In this document: positions 29,591-38,177 of the stretch, piece by piece | Layout: each line of letters opens with the position of its first letter | Position numbering within the stretch: position 1 is the first letter of the stretch | Assembly (NCBI RefSeq): GCF_900188355.1 | Contig: NZ_FZNX01000001.1 | Span: 1,142,003 to 1,206,002 of the forward strand | Source: Lutibacter flavus | Lineage (GTDB): Bacteria; Bacteroidota; Bacteroidia; Flavobacteriales; Flavobacteriaceae | DNA: 64,000 nucleotides | Direction: 5' to 3' | Made by a program: the position numbers and the translations under genes | Notes under the pieces: model-generated | What the model was told of the DNA's origin: nothing | Databases searched by the model: none | The model's input: only the letters and a program-made list of their open reading frames with translations

Positions 29591-29714
29591 AACAATGCAT
29601 ATAAAAAATTGCTAATTTCAATAAAATAGAATGTTTCTAAAACATAAAAAACTTAAATTTAAAAATCGGAAAATTTCGTTTTCAAAAACGCAACTTTCCA
29701 TATTCTAAACCGTT
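29591..29714 (+). repeat. attC-like site 3 (type B)
   Basis: 124 bases. AACAATGCATATAAAAAATTGC opens in this and in site 10 almost identically (read as two parts), and CGTTTTCAAAAACGC forms an inner hairpin. It ends CTAAACCGTT. Confidence 0.85.
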
Positions 29715-29729
29715 GTGTAACATACCGAA

Positions 29730-30425
29730 ATGAAAAAATTGCTAATAATAAACATTCTGATTTTATCCTTGATTTCTTGTTCGGAGAAACAAAAGAAAGA
29801 ACCTGAATCTTATATTGAAAATCGAACTTCATTTTTTGATTTACGAAATTCGGATTGGACAAAAAACGATTGGATAAGAAAACCTGAGAACTTAAAAATT
29901 ATTCACGAAACTTTTAAAAAGTTCGGATATGAAAACTTGGAGAAATTGATTAATAAATATGACAATGAGTTTTTAATTGAAAATATTTATATAAAGAGAA
30001 ATTTCGATAATTTAATAGATAGTTTAGAATTGTCTTATAAGAATTTGAAAACGGAAAATAAATATTACGTTGAGTTTTGGGAACGCAGAAAAAAGGAAAA
30101 AAACGACTCTATAGTTTATGAAATAATACGAGAAATTAAATCCCAAAAAGAGAATAATGAGAAATTAATTTGTGATAATAGATTTGTAAATGACACTTTA
30201 TTTGATTTACTAAAAATTGAGTTTTATGATAAAGATTTGAATAATGAAAAAGCAGAAAAAGATTTTGAGAAATTAAAAAATTATGGATTTCATCAATCAG
30301 CTTACAACTTACTTTATGAAAGACATGAATACTCTGAATTGAAACTTGACAGGGATAAAATGAAAACTGATTTGACTAAATCAAGTGAATTTATTAATCC
30401 TTGGTTTCAAGACAATACGAAGTAA
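29730..30425 (+). CDS. Cassette 4: lipoprotein of unknown function
   Basis: 231 residues. KLLIINILILSLISCSEK is a lipoprotein signal with Cys at residue 17. The mature part is helical and strongly charged (for example EFWERRKKEKNDSIVYEI) with no membrane segment and no family that I recognise. The cassette opens GTTGTGTAACATACC and closes GGTACGTTACACAAC: 14 of 15 bases are complementary, the clearest core match in the array. Confidence 0.8.
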   Translation: MKKLLIINILILSLISCSEKQKKEPESYIENRTSFFDLRNSDWTKNDWIRKPENLKIIHETFKKFGYENLEKLINKYDNEFLIENIYIKRNFDNLIDSLELSYKNLKTENKYYVEFWERRKKEKNDSIVYEIIREIKSQKENNEKLICDNRFVNDTLFDLLKIEFYDKDLNNEKAEKDFEKLKNYGFHQSAYNLLYERHEYSELKLDRDKMKTDLTKSSEFINPWFQDNTK

Positions 30426-30437
30426 GGTACGTTACAC

Positions 30438-30562
30438 AACAACTCATAAAATTTATGCTTACATTTAAACTAAATAACAAACCGACAAACATTCAACTAA
30501 CAATTTGCTACGTCCGAAAAATCTCCGATTTCTCAGTCGCACAAATCTTATAAAAATCCGTT
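30438..30562 (+). repeat. attC-like site 4 (type A)
   Basis: 125 bases. Differs from site 1 at only a few positions, notably AACAACTCAT at the start, CTACGTCCGAAAAATC before the apical hairpin and AAAATCCGTT at the end. Confidence 0.87.
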
Positions 30563-30599
30563 AGGGTACATTATCTCACAAGAAAAATTAAGAAAAAGA

Positions 30600-31136
30600 A
30601 TGAACAAAAAGTTATTTAAATATGTTTTGATTATTTCAATCTTTAATATTTTATTTTTCACTTCGAGTTGTAACGAAAAAAAGACTGATTTAAAGAACAA
30701 AGGAGTTGAACATTCAGAACTTATGACAGATTTTGGAATGATTAAACCTGATGGAGAATATATAGAATTATTTCTTACAAAAAATAAAATCTATGAATTC
30801 AATGATTTTATGGGACTCATCCAGCCACACGAATATAAATACCTGAATGATTCATTGATACAATTTAGATATGGCAATTATGCCGAGAATAAATATTATA
30901 ATGTAAATATTGAGCAATTAGATGATGGGACAATAAAATGTACTCATATTATACCAAAAGAATTTGTGAGTGACAATCCTGAGAAAACAACAAATATTGA
31001 GTTTCTCTTTCCAATTGACAAAGATGAAACTACAATAAGTGATTATTTTGACATTGATACAGGAAAAATTGATAAGAAAATTCATTCAGAATTGCATCAA
31101 CATTTTAGAGTACGAGAAAGAAAAAACGTACCCTAA
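30600..31136 (+). CDS. Cassette 5: lipoprotein of unknown function
   Basis: 178 residues. The signal peptide ends NILFFTSSCNEKK (lipobox Cys near residue 24). The mature part contains beta-type segments such as IKPDGEYIELFLTKNKIYEF and an acidic C-terminal half. No catalytic motif is visible. The stop codon TAA is at 31134-31136 and overlaps the opening AAC of the next attC-like site by two bases, so the gene fills the cassette completely. Confidence 0.8.
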   Translation: MNKKLFKYVLIISIFNILFFTSSCNEKKTDLKNKGVEHSELMTDFGMIKPDGEYIELFLTKNKIYEFNDFMGLIQPHEYKYLNDSLIQFRYGNYAENKYYNVNIEQLDDGTIKCTHIIPKEFVSDNPEKTTNIEFLFPIDKDETTISDYFDIDTGKIDKKIHSELHQHFRVRERKNVP

Positions 31137-31258
31137 CACCTCATAAAATTTATGCTTATATTTGAACTAGTACAAGCCGATGAACATCCAAACAAATGAT
31201 TTGCTACGGCAGAAAAATCTCCGATTTTCCAGTCGCACAAATCTTATAACAAACCGTT
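31135..31258 (+). repeat. attC-like site 5 (type A)
   Basis: 124 bases from AACACCTCATAAAA to AACAAACCGTT. The core before it reads CGTACCCTAAC and matches the cassette 5 opening GTTAGGGTAC. Confidence 0.87.
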
Positions 31259-31287
31259 GTGCGTCATACCCAAACTGTACTCAACAA

Positions 31288-31944
31288 ATGAAAACAAACT
31301 TTATAATTATTTCACTTTTATTCTTAATCGGAATTTCTTGTAAAACGAATGAGAAAAAAGATAATTCTGAGAACAGAATAAAAATTGAGTGGGTTGAAAA
31401 TCTAAATGGAGATTTCTCTTTTAGCGAAAAATGGAGTTATGGAGATGGTATTTATAGAAATCAAAATGGAGAATTAAGGTTAGATTCTGGAATGGTTCCT
31501 GAAGAAATTGCGGAGACTATAACAAGAAAGTATGACGAAAACAATAGAATATATAAAGACTCATTAACTGAATACTATAAAATTGTTGATACAACACATA
31601 TATTTCACTCAATAAAATCAAATGGGAATTATTACCATATGGAATTTAAAAAAATGGGGAATGGTGAAATTAAAGGAGAAACAATAAATAATATTTCAGG
31701 ATATAGTCATTTACACATTAAATTAAAAAATGATTATTGTTACGCTTGGATTGAATATAATAGTGTTTCTGACGAAGGAAATCATATTTTTAATTTGAAA
31801 AACGGTCGAATTTTAATTGACAAATCATTGTTTAAAAAAGGAATAATAAAAACTGAATTTGACTTTGATTTTAAAAATACTTTAGATTTGAATGAAAAAT
31901 GGTCTAGAAAAGGAAAAATATACAGTTACATTAAAACGGAATAA
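31288..31944 (+). CDS. Cassette 6: lipoprotein of unknown function
   Basis: 218 residues from the ATG at 31288. A longer frame open from 31180 would read through attC-like site 5 and is rejected, because the shorter start gives a clean lipoprotein signal (FIIISLLFLIGISCKTN). The mature part has a repeated beta-type pattern (FSEKWSYGDGIYRNQNGEL and, at the end, LNEKWSRKGKIYSYI). No known family. The cassette opens GTTGTGCGTCATAC and closes GTACGAACGCACAAC. Confidence 0.8.
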   Translation: MKTNFIIISLLFLIGISCKTNEKKDNSENRIKIEWVENLNGDFSFSEKWSYGDGIYRNQNGELRLDSGMVPEEIAETITRKYDENNRIYKDSLTEYYKIVDTTHIFHSIKSNGNYYHMEFKKMGNGEIKGETINNISGYSHLHIKLKNDYCYAWIEYNSVSDEGNHIFNLKNGRILIDKSLFKKGIIKTEFDFDFKNTLDLNEKWSRKGKIYSYIKTE

Positions 31945-31957
31945 AGTACGAACGCAC

Positions 31958-32080
31958 AACACCGTGTATAATTAATGGCTAGTTCTAGCATACTTACGAA
32001 AATCCTCGCGGATTTTCTATTCGGTTTTTATTTGCTAAATTAGGTGCTTAAACACGCCACTAATCATACACAATACCGTT
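31958..32080 (+). repeat. attC-like site 6 (type C)
   Basis: 123 bases. GTGTATAATTAATGGC near the start pairs with GCCACTAATCATACAC near the end; the apical part carries GAAAATCC TCGC GGATTTTC, an 8-bp perfect hairpin. This is the best folded type C copy. Confidence 0.87.
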
Positions 32081-32118
32081 ACTTAAAATTGCGGATGAAA
32101 ATCCAGATTGAAAAAAAA

Positions 32119-32508
32119 ATGCTAAAATCGATTGTAAAATATTGCTTATTAATGACAATTCTAATTTCTTATTTGAGTTGTGCTGAAAAACCTAGTATCT
32201 GCGAAAATTATAAAACTCCAAAGAAAATAAAATTAAAAACTTTAGTAAATCGAGGTGAATATAGGGTTGTGAATATCAATCAAAAAGATATTATTGATTT
32301 CTTTAGTAATGAGATTTGCCAAACTGAACCTGTTTATATAATCGGAACAAATGGAGAAATTTGGAATATATCGATATATATTGATAAGGAATTAAAAATG
32401 ACTCTTGCTAAATCGGTTAGTGGAACGTATTATTTCAGAGATAAAAACGGAAAGTATAAGAATAATAAATTAGCTATAAAATTGGCTGAATTAATAGATA
32501 AAGAATAA
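32119..32508 (+). CDS. Cassette 7: small lipoprotein
   Basis: 129 residues from ATG 32119, which yields a compact lipoprotein signal (MLKSIVKYCLLMTILISYLS, then Cys21). An ATG at 32095 is also possible; an ATG at 32044 lies inside attC-like site 6 and is not. The mature part (KPSICENYKTPKKIKLKTLV, then EPVYIIGTNGEIWNISIYI) is unrecognised. The 80 bases after the stop contain no gene; they share CGGATTTGAGCAA with the 3' end of cassette 18. Confidence 0.7.
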   Translation: MLKSIVKYCLLMTILISYLSCAEKPSICENYKTPKKIKLKTLVNRGEYRVVNINQKDIIDFFSNEICQTEPVYIIGTNGEIWNISIYIDKELKMTLAKSVSGTYYFRDKNGKYKNNKLAIKLAELIDKE

Positions 32509-32590
32509 ATAACGGATTTGAGCAATGAAACCGTCTGAATTTAACCTAATTTGAGATGATTAAAGAGTAGAACGAAAAACAACTTTAAGT

Positions 32591-32717
32591 AACAACTCAT
32601 AAAATTTATGCTTACATTTAAACTAAATAACGAACCGACAAACATTTCAACAAACCGATTTGCTACGTCCGAAAAATCTCCGATTTTCCAGTCGCACAAA
32701 TCATATAAAAGCCCGTT
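32591..32717 (+). repeat. attC-like site 7 (type A)
   Basis: 127 bases, the longest copy, from AACAACTCATAAAA to AAAGCCCGTT. The core TTTAAGTAAC before it matches GTTACTTAAA at the start of cassette 7. Confidence 0.87.
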
Positions 32718-32726
32718 GCCAACAAT

Positions 32727-33308
32727 ATGAAAAAACGCAGAAATAACAACAAACGAAGTCGATTTTCGATTTTATTTCCAATTTTGACAATACTCGGAAT
32801 TGGAATTATTGCTGCGTTGACTTCTGGCTACGAAAAAAGTTGGACGTTTAATTGGAACGGAATTCAAAGCAACGTAAAAGATTCAATTAGTATTTATGAA
32901 TATCAATCAATTTCGAGCGGAATTGGTGGAAATGGACGAGCAATGCCTGAAGAAATAGAAAGTAGAAAATGGATTATGGAAAATGCTACGGAATCTGAAC
33001 TTCTAAAACTTACGGAATTTCCAAACGGAAATATTAAAGCAATTGCATACGAAGGACTATTAAGAAAAAAGAATTTTGAGAATAAAACGGAATTGATTTC
33101 AAATGCGATTAATGATACAATCTATTCTGTTTACTATCAATCTGGTTGTTTAGGAGATAAATTGGAAATTGGAGAATATTTGGTTCAAAATGTTTTAATG
33201 ATTGACGACCGAATTCCACCTTTTCGACCTGAATTAATAACTGATTTTGAACTTTCGGAATTGGAAAAACAAAAAATTCTGACTGAATTTCATAATCGGA
33301 AAAAATAA
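32727..33308 (+). CDS. Cassette 8: membrane-anchored protein of unknown function
   Basis: 193 residues. A very basic start (KKRRNNNKRSR) leads into one hydrophobic segment (FSILFPILTILGIGIIAALTS), then an exported part with WIMENATESELLKLTEFPNG and AIAYEGLLRKKNF, which resembles a HEAT-like helical repeat. No known family was recognised. The ATG is only 9 bases after the core GTT; the cassette opens GTTGCCAACA and closes TGTTGGCAAC, exact complements. Confidence 0.75.
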   Translation: MKKRRNNNKRSRFSILFPILTILGIGIIAALTSGYEKSWTFNWNGIQSNVKDSISIYEYQSISSGIGGNGRAMPEEIESRKWIMENATESELLKLTEFPNGNIKAIAYEGLLRKKNFENKTELISNAINDTIYSVYYQSGCLGDKLEIGEYLVQNVLMIDDRIPPFRPELITDFELSELEKQKILTEFHNRKK

Positions 33309-33320
33309 AATACTGTTGGC

Positions 33321-33444
33321 AACAACATATATAATTTATTGCTAGTTTTAGCCTACTTACGAAAATCCTCGCGGATTTTCTAGTTGGTTTTTATTTACTA
33401 AATTCAGTGCTTAAAACACGCAACAAACCATATATAAAACCGTT
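33321..33444 (+). repeat. attC-like site 8 (type C)
   Basis: 124 bases. Apical GAAAATCC TCGC GGATTTTC as in site 6. ACATATATAATTTATTGC at the start faces AACCATATATAAAACCGTT at the end. Confidence 0.87.
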
Positions 33445-33470
33445 AGCTCTAATTATGAAAACTGCCACAA

Positions 33471-33818
33471 ATGAAATTTAGAATTTTGACATTAATACTT
33501 ATTATTCTTACAAGTTGTATAAATGAAACTAAATTTGACTCCGAAGTTTGGAATAAAAAAGGAGTCGATTGGCAGGTTACGGATTTTAGAGAGAAAATGG
33601 TTGCAGATTTGATTAAAAGTGACACTTTAATCGGACTAAATAAGATAGAACTATTTGAATTAATTGGAAAACCTGGAAGAGAATTTGATAATAAACTTGA
33701 GTATTTAGTTAGAGAAAAATACGAGTGGAATGTTGACCCAGAATACATCAAATATTTATGGGTAGATTTAGACAAAAATGGAATTGTAACTAATTGTTAT
33801 TTAGAAAAAACAAGATAA
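33471..33818 (+). CDS. Cassette 9: small lipoprotein
   Basis: 115 residues with lipoprotein signal FRILTLILIILTSCINE (Cys near residue 16). The mature part (VADLIKSDTLIGLNKIELFE, then LIGKPGREFDNKLEYLV) resembles the small SmpA/OmlA-like or BLIP-like fold, with an L-x-G-x-P turn, but this is a guess. This is the shortest complete cassette, about 507 bases. An ATG at 33455 is followed by an early stop. The cassette opens GTTAGCTCT and closes AGAGCTAAC. Confidence 0.75.
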   Translation: MKFRILTLILIILTSCINETKFDSEVWNKKGVDWQVTDFREKMVADLIKSDTLIGLNKIELFELIGKPGREFDNKLEYLVREKYEWNVDPEYIKYLWVDLDKNGIVTNCYLEKTR

Positions 33819-33826
33819 CTAGAGCT

Positions 33827-33951
33827 AACACCTCATAAAATTTATGCTTACTTTTAAACAAAATTACGAACCGACAAACATCCAACTAACGATTTGCTAC
33901 GTCCGAAAAATCTCCGATTTTCCAGTCGCACAAATCTTATAAAAACTCGTT
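33827..33951 (+). repeat. attC-like site 9 (type A)
   Basis: 125 bases from AACACCTCATAAAA to AAAAACTCGTT. The inner CGAAAAATCTCCGATTTTCC differs from site 1 by one base in the second arm. Confidence 0.87.
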
Positions 33952-34019
33952 GGCAAATATTGTACGAAAATCCTCAAATAATAAAATTTAAGAATTTGAA
34001 TTATAAAAAATTATTAATT

Positions 34020-35927
34020 ATGAAAAATGCAATTATGAAAAATTCAACATTAATATTACTATTTTTTTGTTCCTTAATTTCCTGTAATAGTGTGAAAAAA
34101 GAAGCTATTAAAATTGATTTTAACGATGAAATTAAAATCAATGACATTTTAGAATTACCAAAATATAAAAAACTATTTATTGATGAGGATTATAAAGAAT
34201 ACATTAATGATAAATGGGAATTTAAAATGGGCTTAATTTCAAAATATCCGGATGCCATTGAATCTCAGGCTCTAGCATCTCTTAATGCAGATAATAATGA
34301 AGATTTAGAAGGGTTAAAATCAATTGCTAGTACAGCATATTCATTCACAAAGACTGGGAAAAATTTACTTTTTGGACTTTACGAGCTTAATTCTCTTGAT
34401 AAAACAAAAAATAAATTATATGAAACATTTTCTAATACTAAAATATCTTTAGCAAATAATTTTGAGGTGAATACTTTTGATTTTTTAGATAGTAATTGTG
34501 TTTTTCCACAAAATCACAAGGTCAAATTTGAAAATAGGCTCCAGAATTATAAATCATTGAGTCTAATTATAAAAAGGGATGAACAATTAACAGATGATTT
34601 AGAAGATTTAGGAGATGATGTTGATGATTTATTTATGTATAGTTTTGATTTGAAAACAAAAATATTACTTAATAACATCCTAAAGAAAGATGCAACCATA
34701 CCATTAATTTCAAAGCATGGAATTGAAATTTTAAATTCTGATGAGGTCCACGAAACATTAACTAGCTCCTCTTATTTAAATAGATATTTTAAATTACTAA
34801 AAAAAGTTGTTTCTAAGCTTAATAACATGACATTTCAGATTCCTATTGAGGACTGGAATGAAGACAAGAAAAACGATTATAATTTTATTATTAATGATGT
34901 AAAAGTGAGGATTAAAAATGATTTATCAAACTTTTCATCTTTATTATCACCTAAAGGTTTAACAAATTTGGAAAATAATACCAAAAACATTGTTGATAGT
35001 AATAGTAATGATGTAGTTAAAGAGGTGAAAACTTATTTTGAAAATGGGCAATTAGAGTCCATATCTTATAAAAAAAACGGAAAACTTAATGGAGAATTTA
35101 AAACATATTTAGAGAATGGACAAATTGAATTAGCTGGTTCTTATAAAAACGGAAAAGTCAATGGAGAGGTGAAAAAGTATAATAAAAGTGGTCAACTGGA
35201 GTCAGTGTCAGAATATTCAGAAGGCGTTTTATATATTATTAAAAGTTTTCATGAAAATGGAAAATTAAAGACTTCTGGTAATATTGTTGGAAATAATAAA
35301 ATTGGTGAATGGAGTGTTTTTTATGAAAATGGGCAATTAGTAACTTCTGGAAAATATGAAGAGGGGAAAAAAGTTGGTAATTGGAAAAGATATTATGAGA
35401 ATGGTGAATTGGAAGAATTTGGAAAATATGAAAAAGATGAACAAGTTGGTCATTGGAAGTTTTATCATAAAAATGGAAAATTATCAGCAAATGGAGAGTT
35501 TCTAAATAATGTCAAGCACGGAGAGTGGAGATATTTTTATGACAATGGAGAAATTAAAATGGAAGCTTTTTATGAAAATGGAAAACTTAATGGAGAAACG
35601 AAAGAATATTTTGAAAATGAACAAATATCATCAAGTGGAGAAATGTCAAAAGGGAAAAAAGAAATAGAATCAAAACAAAAATACCCTCAAGCATCCAAAA
35701 GGTTATTAACATTGAATGATTTAGAAGATATGCCTAGTGAGGAACTTAAAATAATGAGAAATGAAATTTTTGCTCGATATGGACATAGTTTTAGTAAAGG
35801 AGGAGCTATGGAAAGTTATTTCAAAAACCAAAGTTGGTATACTTCAAAAAATTTGGATGCGACTAATTTACTAACTGAAATAGAGAAAAAAAACATAAAA
35901 CTAATTAAAACTATGGAACAACATTAG
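34020..35927 (+). CDS. Cassette 10: lipoprotein with MORN/YwqK-type repeats and YARHG domain
   Basis: 635 residues from the ATG at 34020; an open frame from 33894 runs through the attC-like site and is rejected. The lipoprotein signal is LILLFFCSLISCNS. Residues 20-320 are helical and unrecognised. About nine tandem repeats of the form YENGxLxxxGxYxxGKxxGxW (22-24 residues) follow between about 335 and 555. The end, NDLEDMPSEELKIMRNEIFA then RYGHSF and YFKNQSWY, is a YARHG domain. Both parts are seen in surface proteins; the YwqK label 'antitoxin' does not prove a toxin-antitoxin role. Confidence 0.85.
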   Translation: MKNAIMKNSTLILLFFCSLISCNSVKKEAIKIDFNDEIKINDILELPKYKKLFIDEDYKEYINDKWEFKMGLISKYPDAIESQALASLNADNNEDLEGLKSIASTAYSFTKTGKNLLFGLYELNSLDKTKNKLYETFSNTKISLANNFEVNTFDFLDSNCVFPQNHKVKFENRLQNYKSLSLIIKRDEQLTDDLEDLGDDVDDLFMYSFDLKTKILLNNILKKDATIPLISKHGIEILNSDEVHETLTSSSYLNRYFKLLKKVVSKLNNMTFQIPIEDWNEDKKNDYNFIINDVKVRIKNDLSNFSSLLSPKGLTNLENNTKNIVDSNSNDVVKEVKTYFENGQLESISYKKNGKLNGEFKTYLENGQIELAGSYKNGKVNGEVKKYNKSGQLESVSEYSEGVLYIIKSFHENGKLKTSGNIVGNNKIGEWSVFYENGQLVTSGKYEEGKKVGNWKRYYENGELEEFGKYEKDEQVGHWKFYHKNGKLSANGEFLNNVKHGEWRYFYDNGEIKMEAFYENGKLNGETKEYFENEQISSSGEMSKGKKEIESKQKYPQASKRLLTLNDLEDMPSEELKIMRNEIFARYGHSFSKGGAMESYFKNQSWYTSKNLDATNLLTEIEKKNIKLIKTMEQH

Positions 35928-35929
35928 CC

Positions 35930-36053
35930 AACAATTGGTATAAAAAATTGCTAATTTCAATTAAAAAGGATGTTTCTAAAATATAAAAAACTTAAATTTA
36001 AACATCGGAAAATTACGTTTTCAAAAACGCACTTTTTGATACCTTAACCCGTT
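35930..36053 (+). repeat. attC-like site 10 (type B)
   Basis: 124 bases from AACAATTGGTATAAAAAA to CTTAACCCGTT. The inner CGTTTTCAAAAACG hairpin is kept. TTGGTATAAAAA near the start pairs with TTTTTGATACC near the end. Confidence 0.85.
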
Positions 36054-36077
36054 GTAGCTAATTTAAAACGAAAATAA

Positions 36078-36974
36078 TTGAGTAATACTATTAAAATAAT
36101 AATTAGCCGATATAGTGCTAAAAAACAACTTAACAAACAAATTAAAAAAGGTTTTGAAATTCTCAATTCAACTTCAAAGAGTTTTATTGAGCTTAAAAAA
36201 GATAGAAATATTTGGAAAAATTACTCTTCTAAATTATTAAAGAAAATCTTCAGTAACCGAACTATTTGTAATGAATTTTTAATGGTAAATTTATATAAAT
36301 CGGAACCTGAAAATATCATTGAATTTAAAACATTTCTTAAAAAGGAAATTAACAAACTTGAAAATATTGTTGAACAATTAAATCTTTATGAAAGTCAACT
36401 AAAACTAAAAACAAAAGTTGGAAACTTATTGAAAAACCAATATGTTGCTGGTTCTATATTTTTAATATTATCGTTTTTTTTAAGTAACGGATTTGGCTTA
36501 TTCCCAAAGGAAGAAAAAAATGAAAATATAATTGCCTTTAATAAACCGTTTTTTGATATTGAATATTATAAAATTAAAATAAAAAATAAAGGATATCAAA
36601 CATTTGACACCTTGAATGTTAATGTGAAATATCAAGGGTCTAAAATTATTCTAAATCGAGAATTTGAATTAGTTGAATATAACTTTAATGATAAATACAA
36701 TTTCCATCTAGGAGATAATAATGAGTATGAACCAAAATTAGAATTGACTGAAACTATAATTTCAAATCTTATTCTTGATTCAATTAATAAGAGTCAGAAC
36801 ATATTATTACAATTAAAGAAACAAACTATATTTGACGGATTTAATGAAGCTTATTTTGAAAAAACCGATAAGAAAGAAATTGGTAACTTAAAATTTAAGT
36901 TTTCATATAAATATTTAGACTCTACGATTATTGATACAATTAGAACTAAAATTTATTTAATTAAAAAAAACTAG
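36078..36974 (+). CDS. Cassette 11: membrane protein with helical N-terminal domain
   Basis: 298 residues if translation starts at the TTG at 36078; no ATG lies near it and the next in-frame ATG would remove 68 residues of an evident helical domain. Residues 1-120 are charged and helical (coiled-coil-like EFKTFLKKEINKLENIVEQL), one membrane segment spans about 126-143 (AGSIFLILSFFLSNGFG), and the rest is a beta-rich outer part. No known family. Cassette opens GTTGTAGCTA and closes TAGCTACAAC. Confidence 0.65.
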   Translation: MSNTIKIIISRYSAKKQLNKQIKKGFEILNSTSKSFIELKKDRNIWKNYSSKLLKKIFSNRTICNEFLMVNLYKSEPENIIEFKTFLKKEINKLENIVEQLNLYESQLKLKTKVGNLLKNQYVAGSIFLILSFFLSNGFGLFPKEEKNENIIAFNKPFFDIEYYKIKIKNKGYQTFDTLNVNVKYQGSKIILNREFELVEYNFNDKYNFHLGDNNEYEPKLELTETIISNLILDSINKSQNILLQLKKQTIFDGFNEAYFEKTDKKEIGNLKFKFSYKYLDSTIIDTIRTKIYLIKKN

Positions 36975-36978
36975 CTAC

Positions 36979-37101
36979 AACAATGTATAACCAAAATTGT
37001 TGCATTTAGTAAAATAGAATAATTCTAAACCTTAAAAAGGTTAAATTTATAAACGAAAAATTGCAATAACCAAAACACATCTTTGGTTATACTAACCCGT
37101 T
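36979..37101 (+). repeat. attC-like site 11 (type B)
   Basis: 123 bases. TATAACCAAA near the start is an exact reverse complement of TTTGGTTATA near the end, the longest uninterrupted outer stem among the sites. Ends CTAACCCGTT. Confidence 0.87.
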
Positions 37102-37124
37102 AGGCGTAATTTAAAAAAAACAAT

Positions 37125-37646
37125 ATGGAAAAATGTAAATGGTGCGGAAAACCTTATAAAGATGGACTATTTTCTAGTGGTTTCTGTTCTAAAAAATGTG
37201 AAATAGAAGGTGGTGATAGTGGTGTAAAGAAAAGGTCTCCATTTTTCGGGATTATAGTAATAATAATTATAGGAATCTACATTATTTTTTTTAAAAATAA
37301 TTCTGAAAGTGAACAAGTTCTGAAGGAAAATCCAGTAGAGGAAAATTATACATTACCAGAAGGAAATTCGAATGCGACAAATAGAGAAACAAAAATTTAT
37401 ACGGAAAGCTCAAAAGAGCAAGTAGATAATAATTCACAAAATGAAAAGTCACAAGTAAATTCATCAATTGAATCTTCAAACGATAGTACTATCAATCAAG
37501 AATTAAATGAAAGTAGTGAGGCAACTGAAAATCAAGAAGAAATTGTAATTAATTTATTGAAAAATGGAAAAAGCGTTAAGGAAATTGCCAATTTAACTGG
37601 CTTATCGCGACACGAAGTAAGAGTAATAAAGAGAAAAATAAAGTAA
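37125..37646 (+). CDS. Cassette 12: zinc-ribbon, membrane helix and HTH protein
   Basis: 173 residues in an unusual order. Residues 1-25 form a four-cysteine ribbon (CKWCGKPY, then FCSKKC), a membrane segment spans about 41-57 (FFGIIVIIIIGIYIIFF), a Ser/Asn/Glu-rich linker follows to about 135, and the last 36 residues form a helix-turn-helix (LLKNGKSVKEIANLTGLSRH). If inserted in the membrane, one end should bind nucleic acid or a partner in the cytoplasm. It starts 24 bases after the core GTT and is followed by the PH-domain gene after 11 bases. Confidence 0.7.
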   Translation: MEKCKWCGKPYKDGLFSSGFCSKKCEIEGGDSGVKKRSPFFGIIVIIIIGIYIIFFKNNSESEQVLKENPVEENYTLPEGNSNATNRETKIYTESSKEQVDNNSQNEKSQVNSSIESSNDSTINQELNESSEATENQEEIVINLLKNGKSVKEIANLTGLSRHEVRVIKRKIK

Positions 37647-37657
37647 TTATTTTATTA

Positions 37658-38029
37658 ATGGGTTCATATGTAAATAACAACTTAATTAGGGGTGAAAACG
37701 TGAAATACGAGGCTACTTACCATTGGATTATATTTTGGAATTTAAGAGCTTTATTAACTCTCTTTATCGCACCACTAATCGACCAATGGACTGATGAGTT
37801 TGTAATCACAAACAAAAGAATTATAATGAAAACTGGTTTAATAGCACGAAGAACAGTTGAAATGAATTTGAGCAAAATTGAAACGGTAAATGTTGACCAA
37901 AGTATTTTAGGTAGAATTCTTGGTTACGGAAATATTATAATTGTAGGAACAGGAGGTACAAGAGAATGGTTTCCAAAAATTAAAAGTCCTGTAAAATTTA
38001 GAAGAACATTTCAAGAACTTTGTAATTAA
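37658..38029 (+). CDS. Cassette 12: bacterial PH domain (bPH2) protein
   Basis: 123 residues. The segment EFVITNKRIIMKTGLIARRT followed by VEMNLSKIETVNVDQSILGR and YGNIIIVGTGG is the typical bPH2 (DUF304/YdbS-like) sequence. A hydrophobic stretch (WIIFWNLRALLTLFIAP) precedes it and could be a membrane helix, so the protein is probably membrane associated. Cassette 12, with this and the zinc-ribbon gene, opens GTTAGGCGT and closes ACGCCTAAC; this is the one core in the array that matches the classical GTTRRRY form at all positions. Confidence 0.8.
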   Translation: MGSYVNNNLIRGENVKYEATYHWIIFWNLRALLTLFIAPLIDQWTDEFVITNKRIIMKTGLIARRTVEMNLSKIETVNVDQSILGRILGYGNIIIVGTGGTREWFPKIKSPVKFRRTFQELCN

Positions 38030-38041
38030 AAAACTACGCCT

Positions 38042-38163
38042 AACACCTCATATAATTTATGCTTAAATTTGAACTAGTTCAAACGACAAACATTCAACAA
38101 GCAATTTGCTACCACCGAAAAATCTCCGATTTTCCAGTCGCACAAATCTTATAAAAACTCGTT
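38042..38163 (+). repeat. attC-like site 12 (type A)
   Basis: 122 bases from AACACCTCATATAA to AAAAACTCGTT, slightly shorter than the other type A copies because of a small deletion in the variable middle. Confidence 0.85.
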
Positions 38164-38177
38164 GTAAAACATATAAA

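Noticed and set aside
31180..31287. Coding start of the cassette 6 lipoprotein at 31180 (and likewise 33894 and 38106)
   Set aside because: These starts lie in attC-like sites; the downstream starts give proper signals or lie inside the cassette.
34020..35927. Toxin-antitoxin antitoxin function for the YwqK-like repeats
   Set aside because: The protein is a large lipoprotein with a YARHG domain and has no toxin partner in its cassette; the repeat type alone does not prove such a role.
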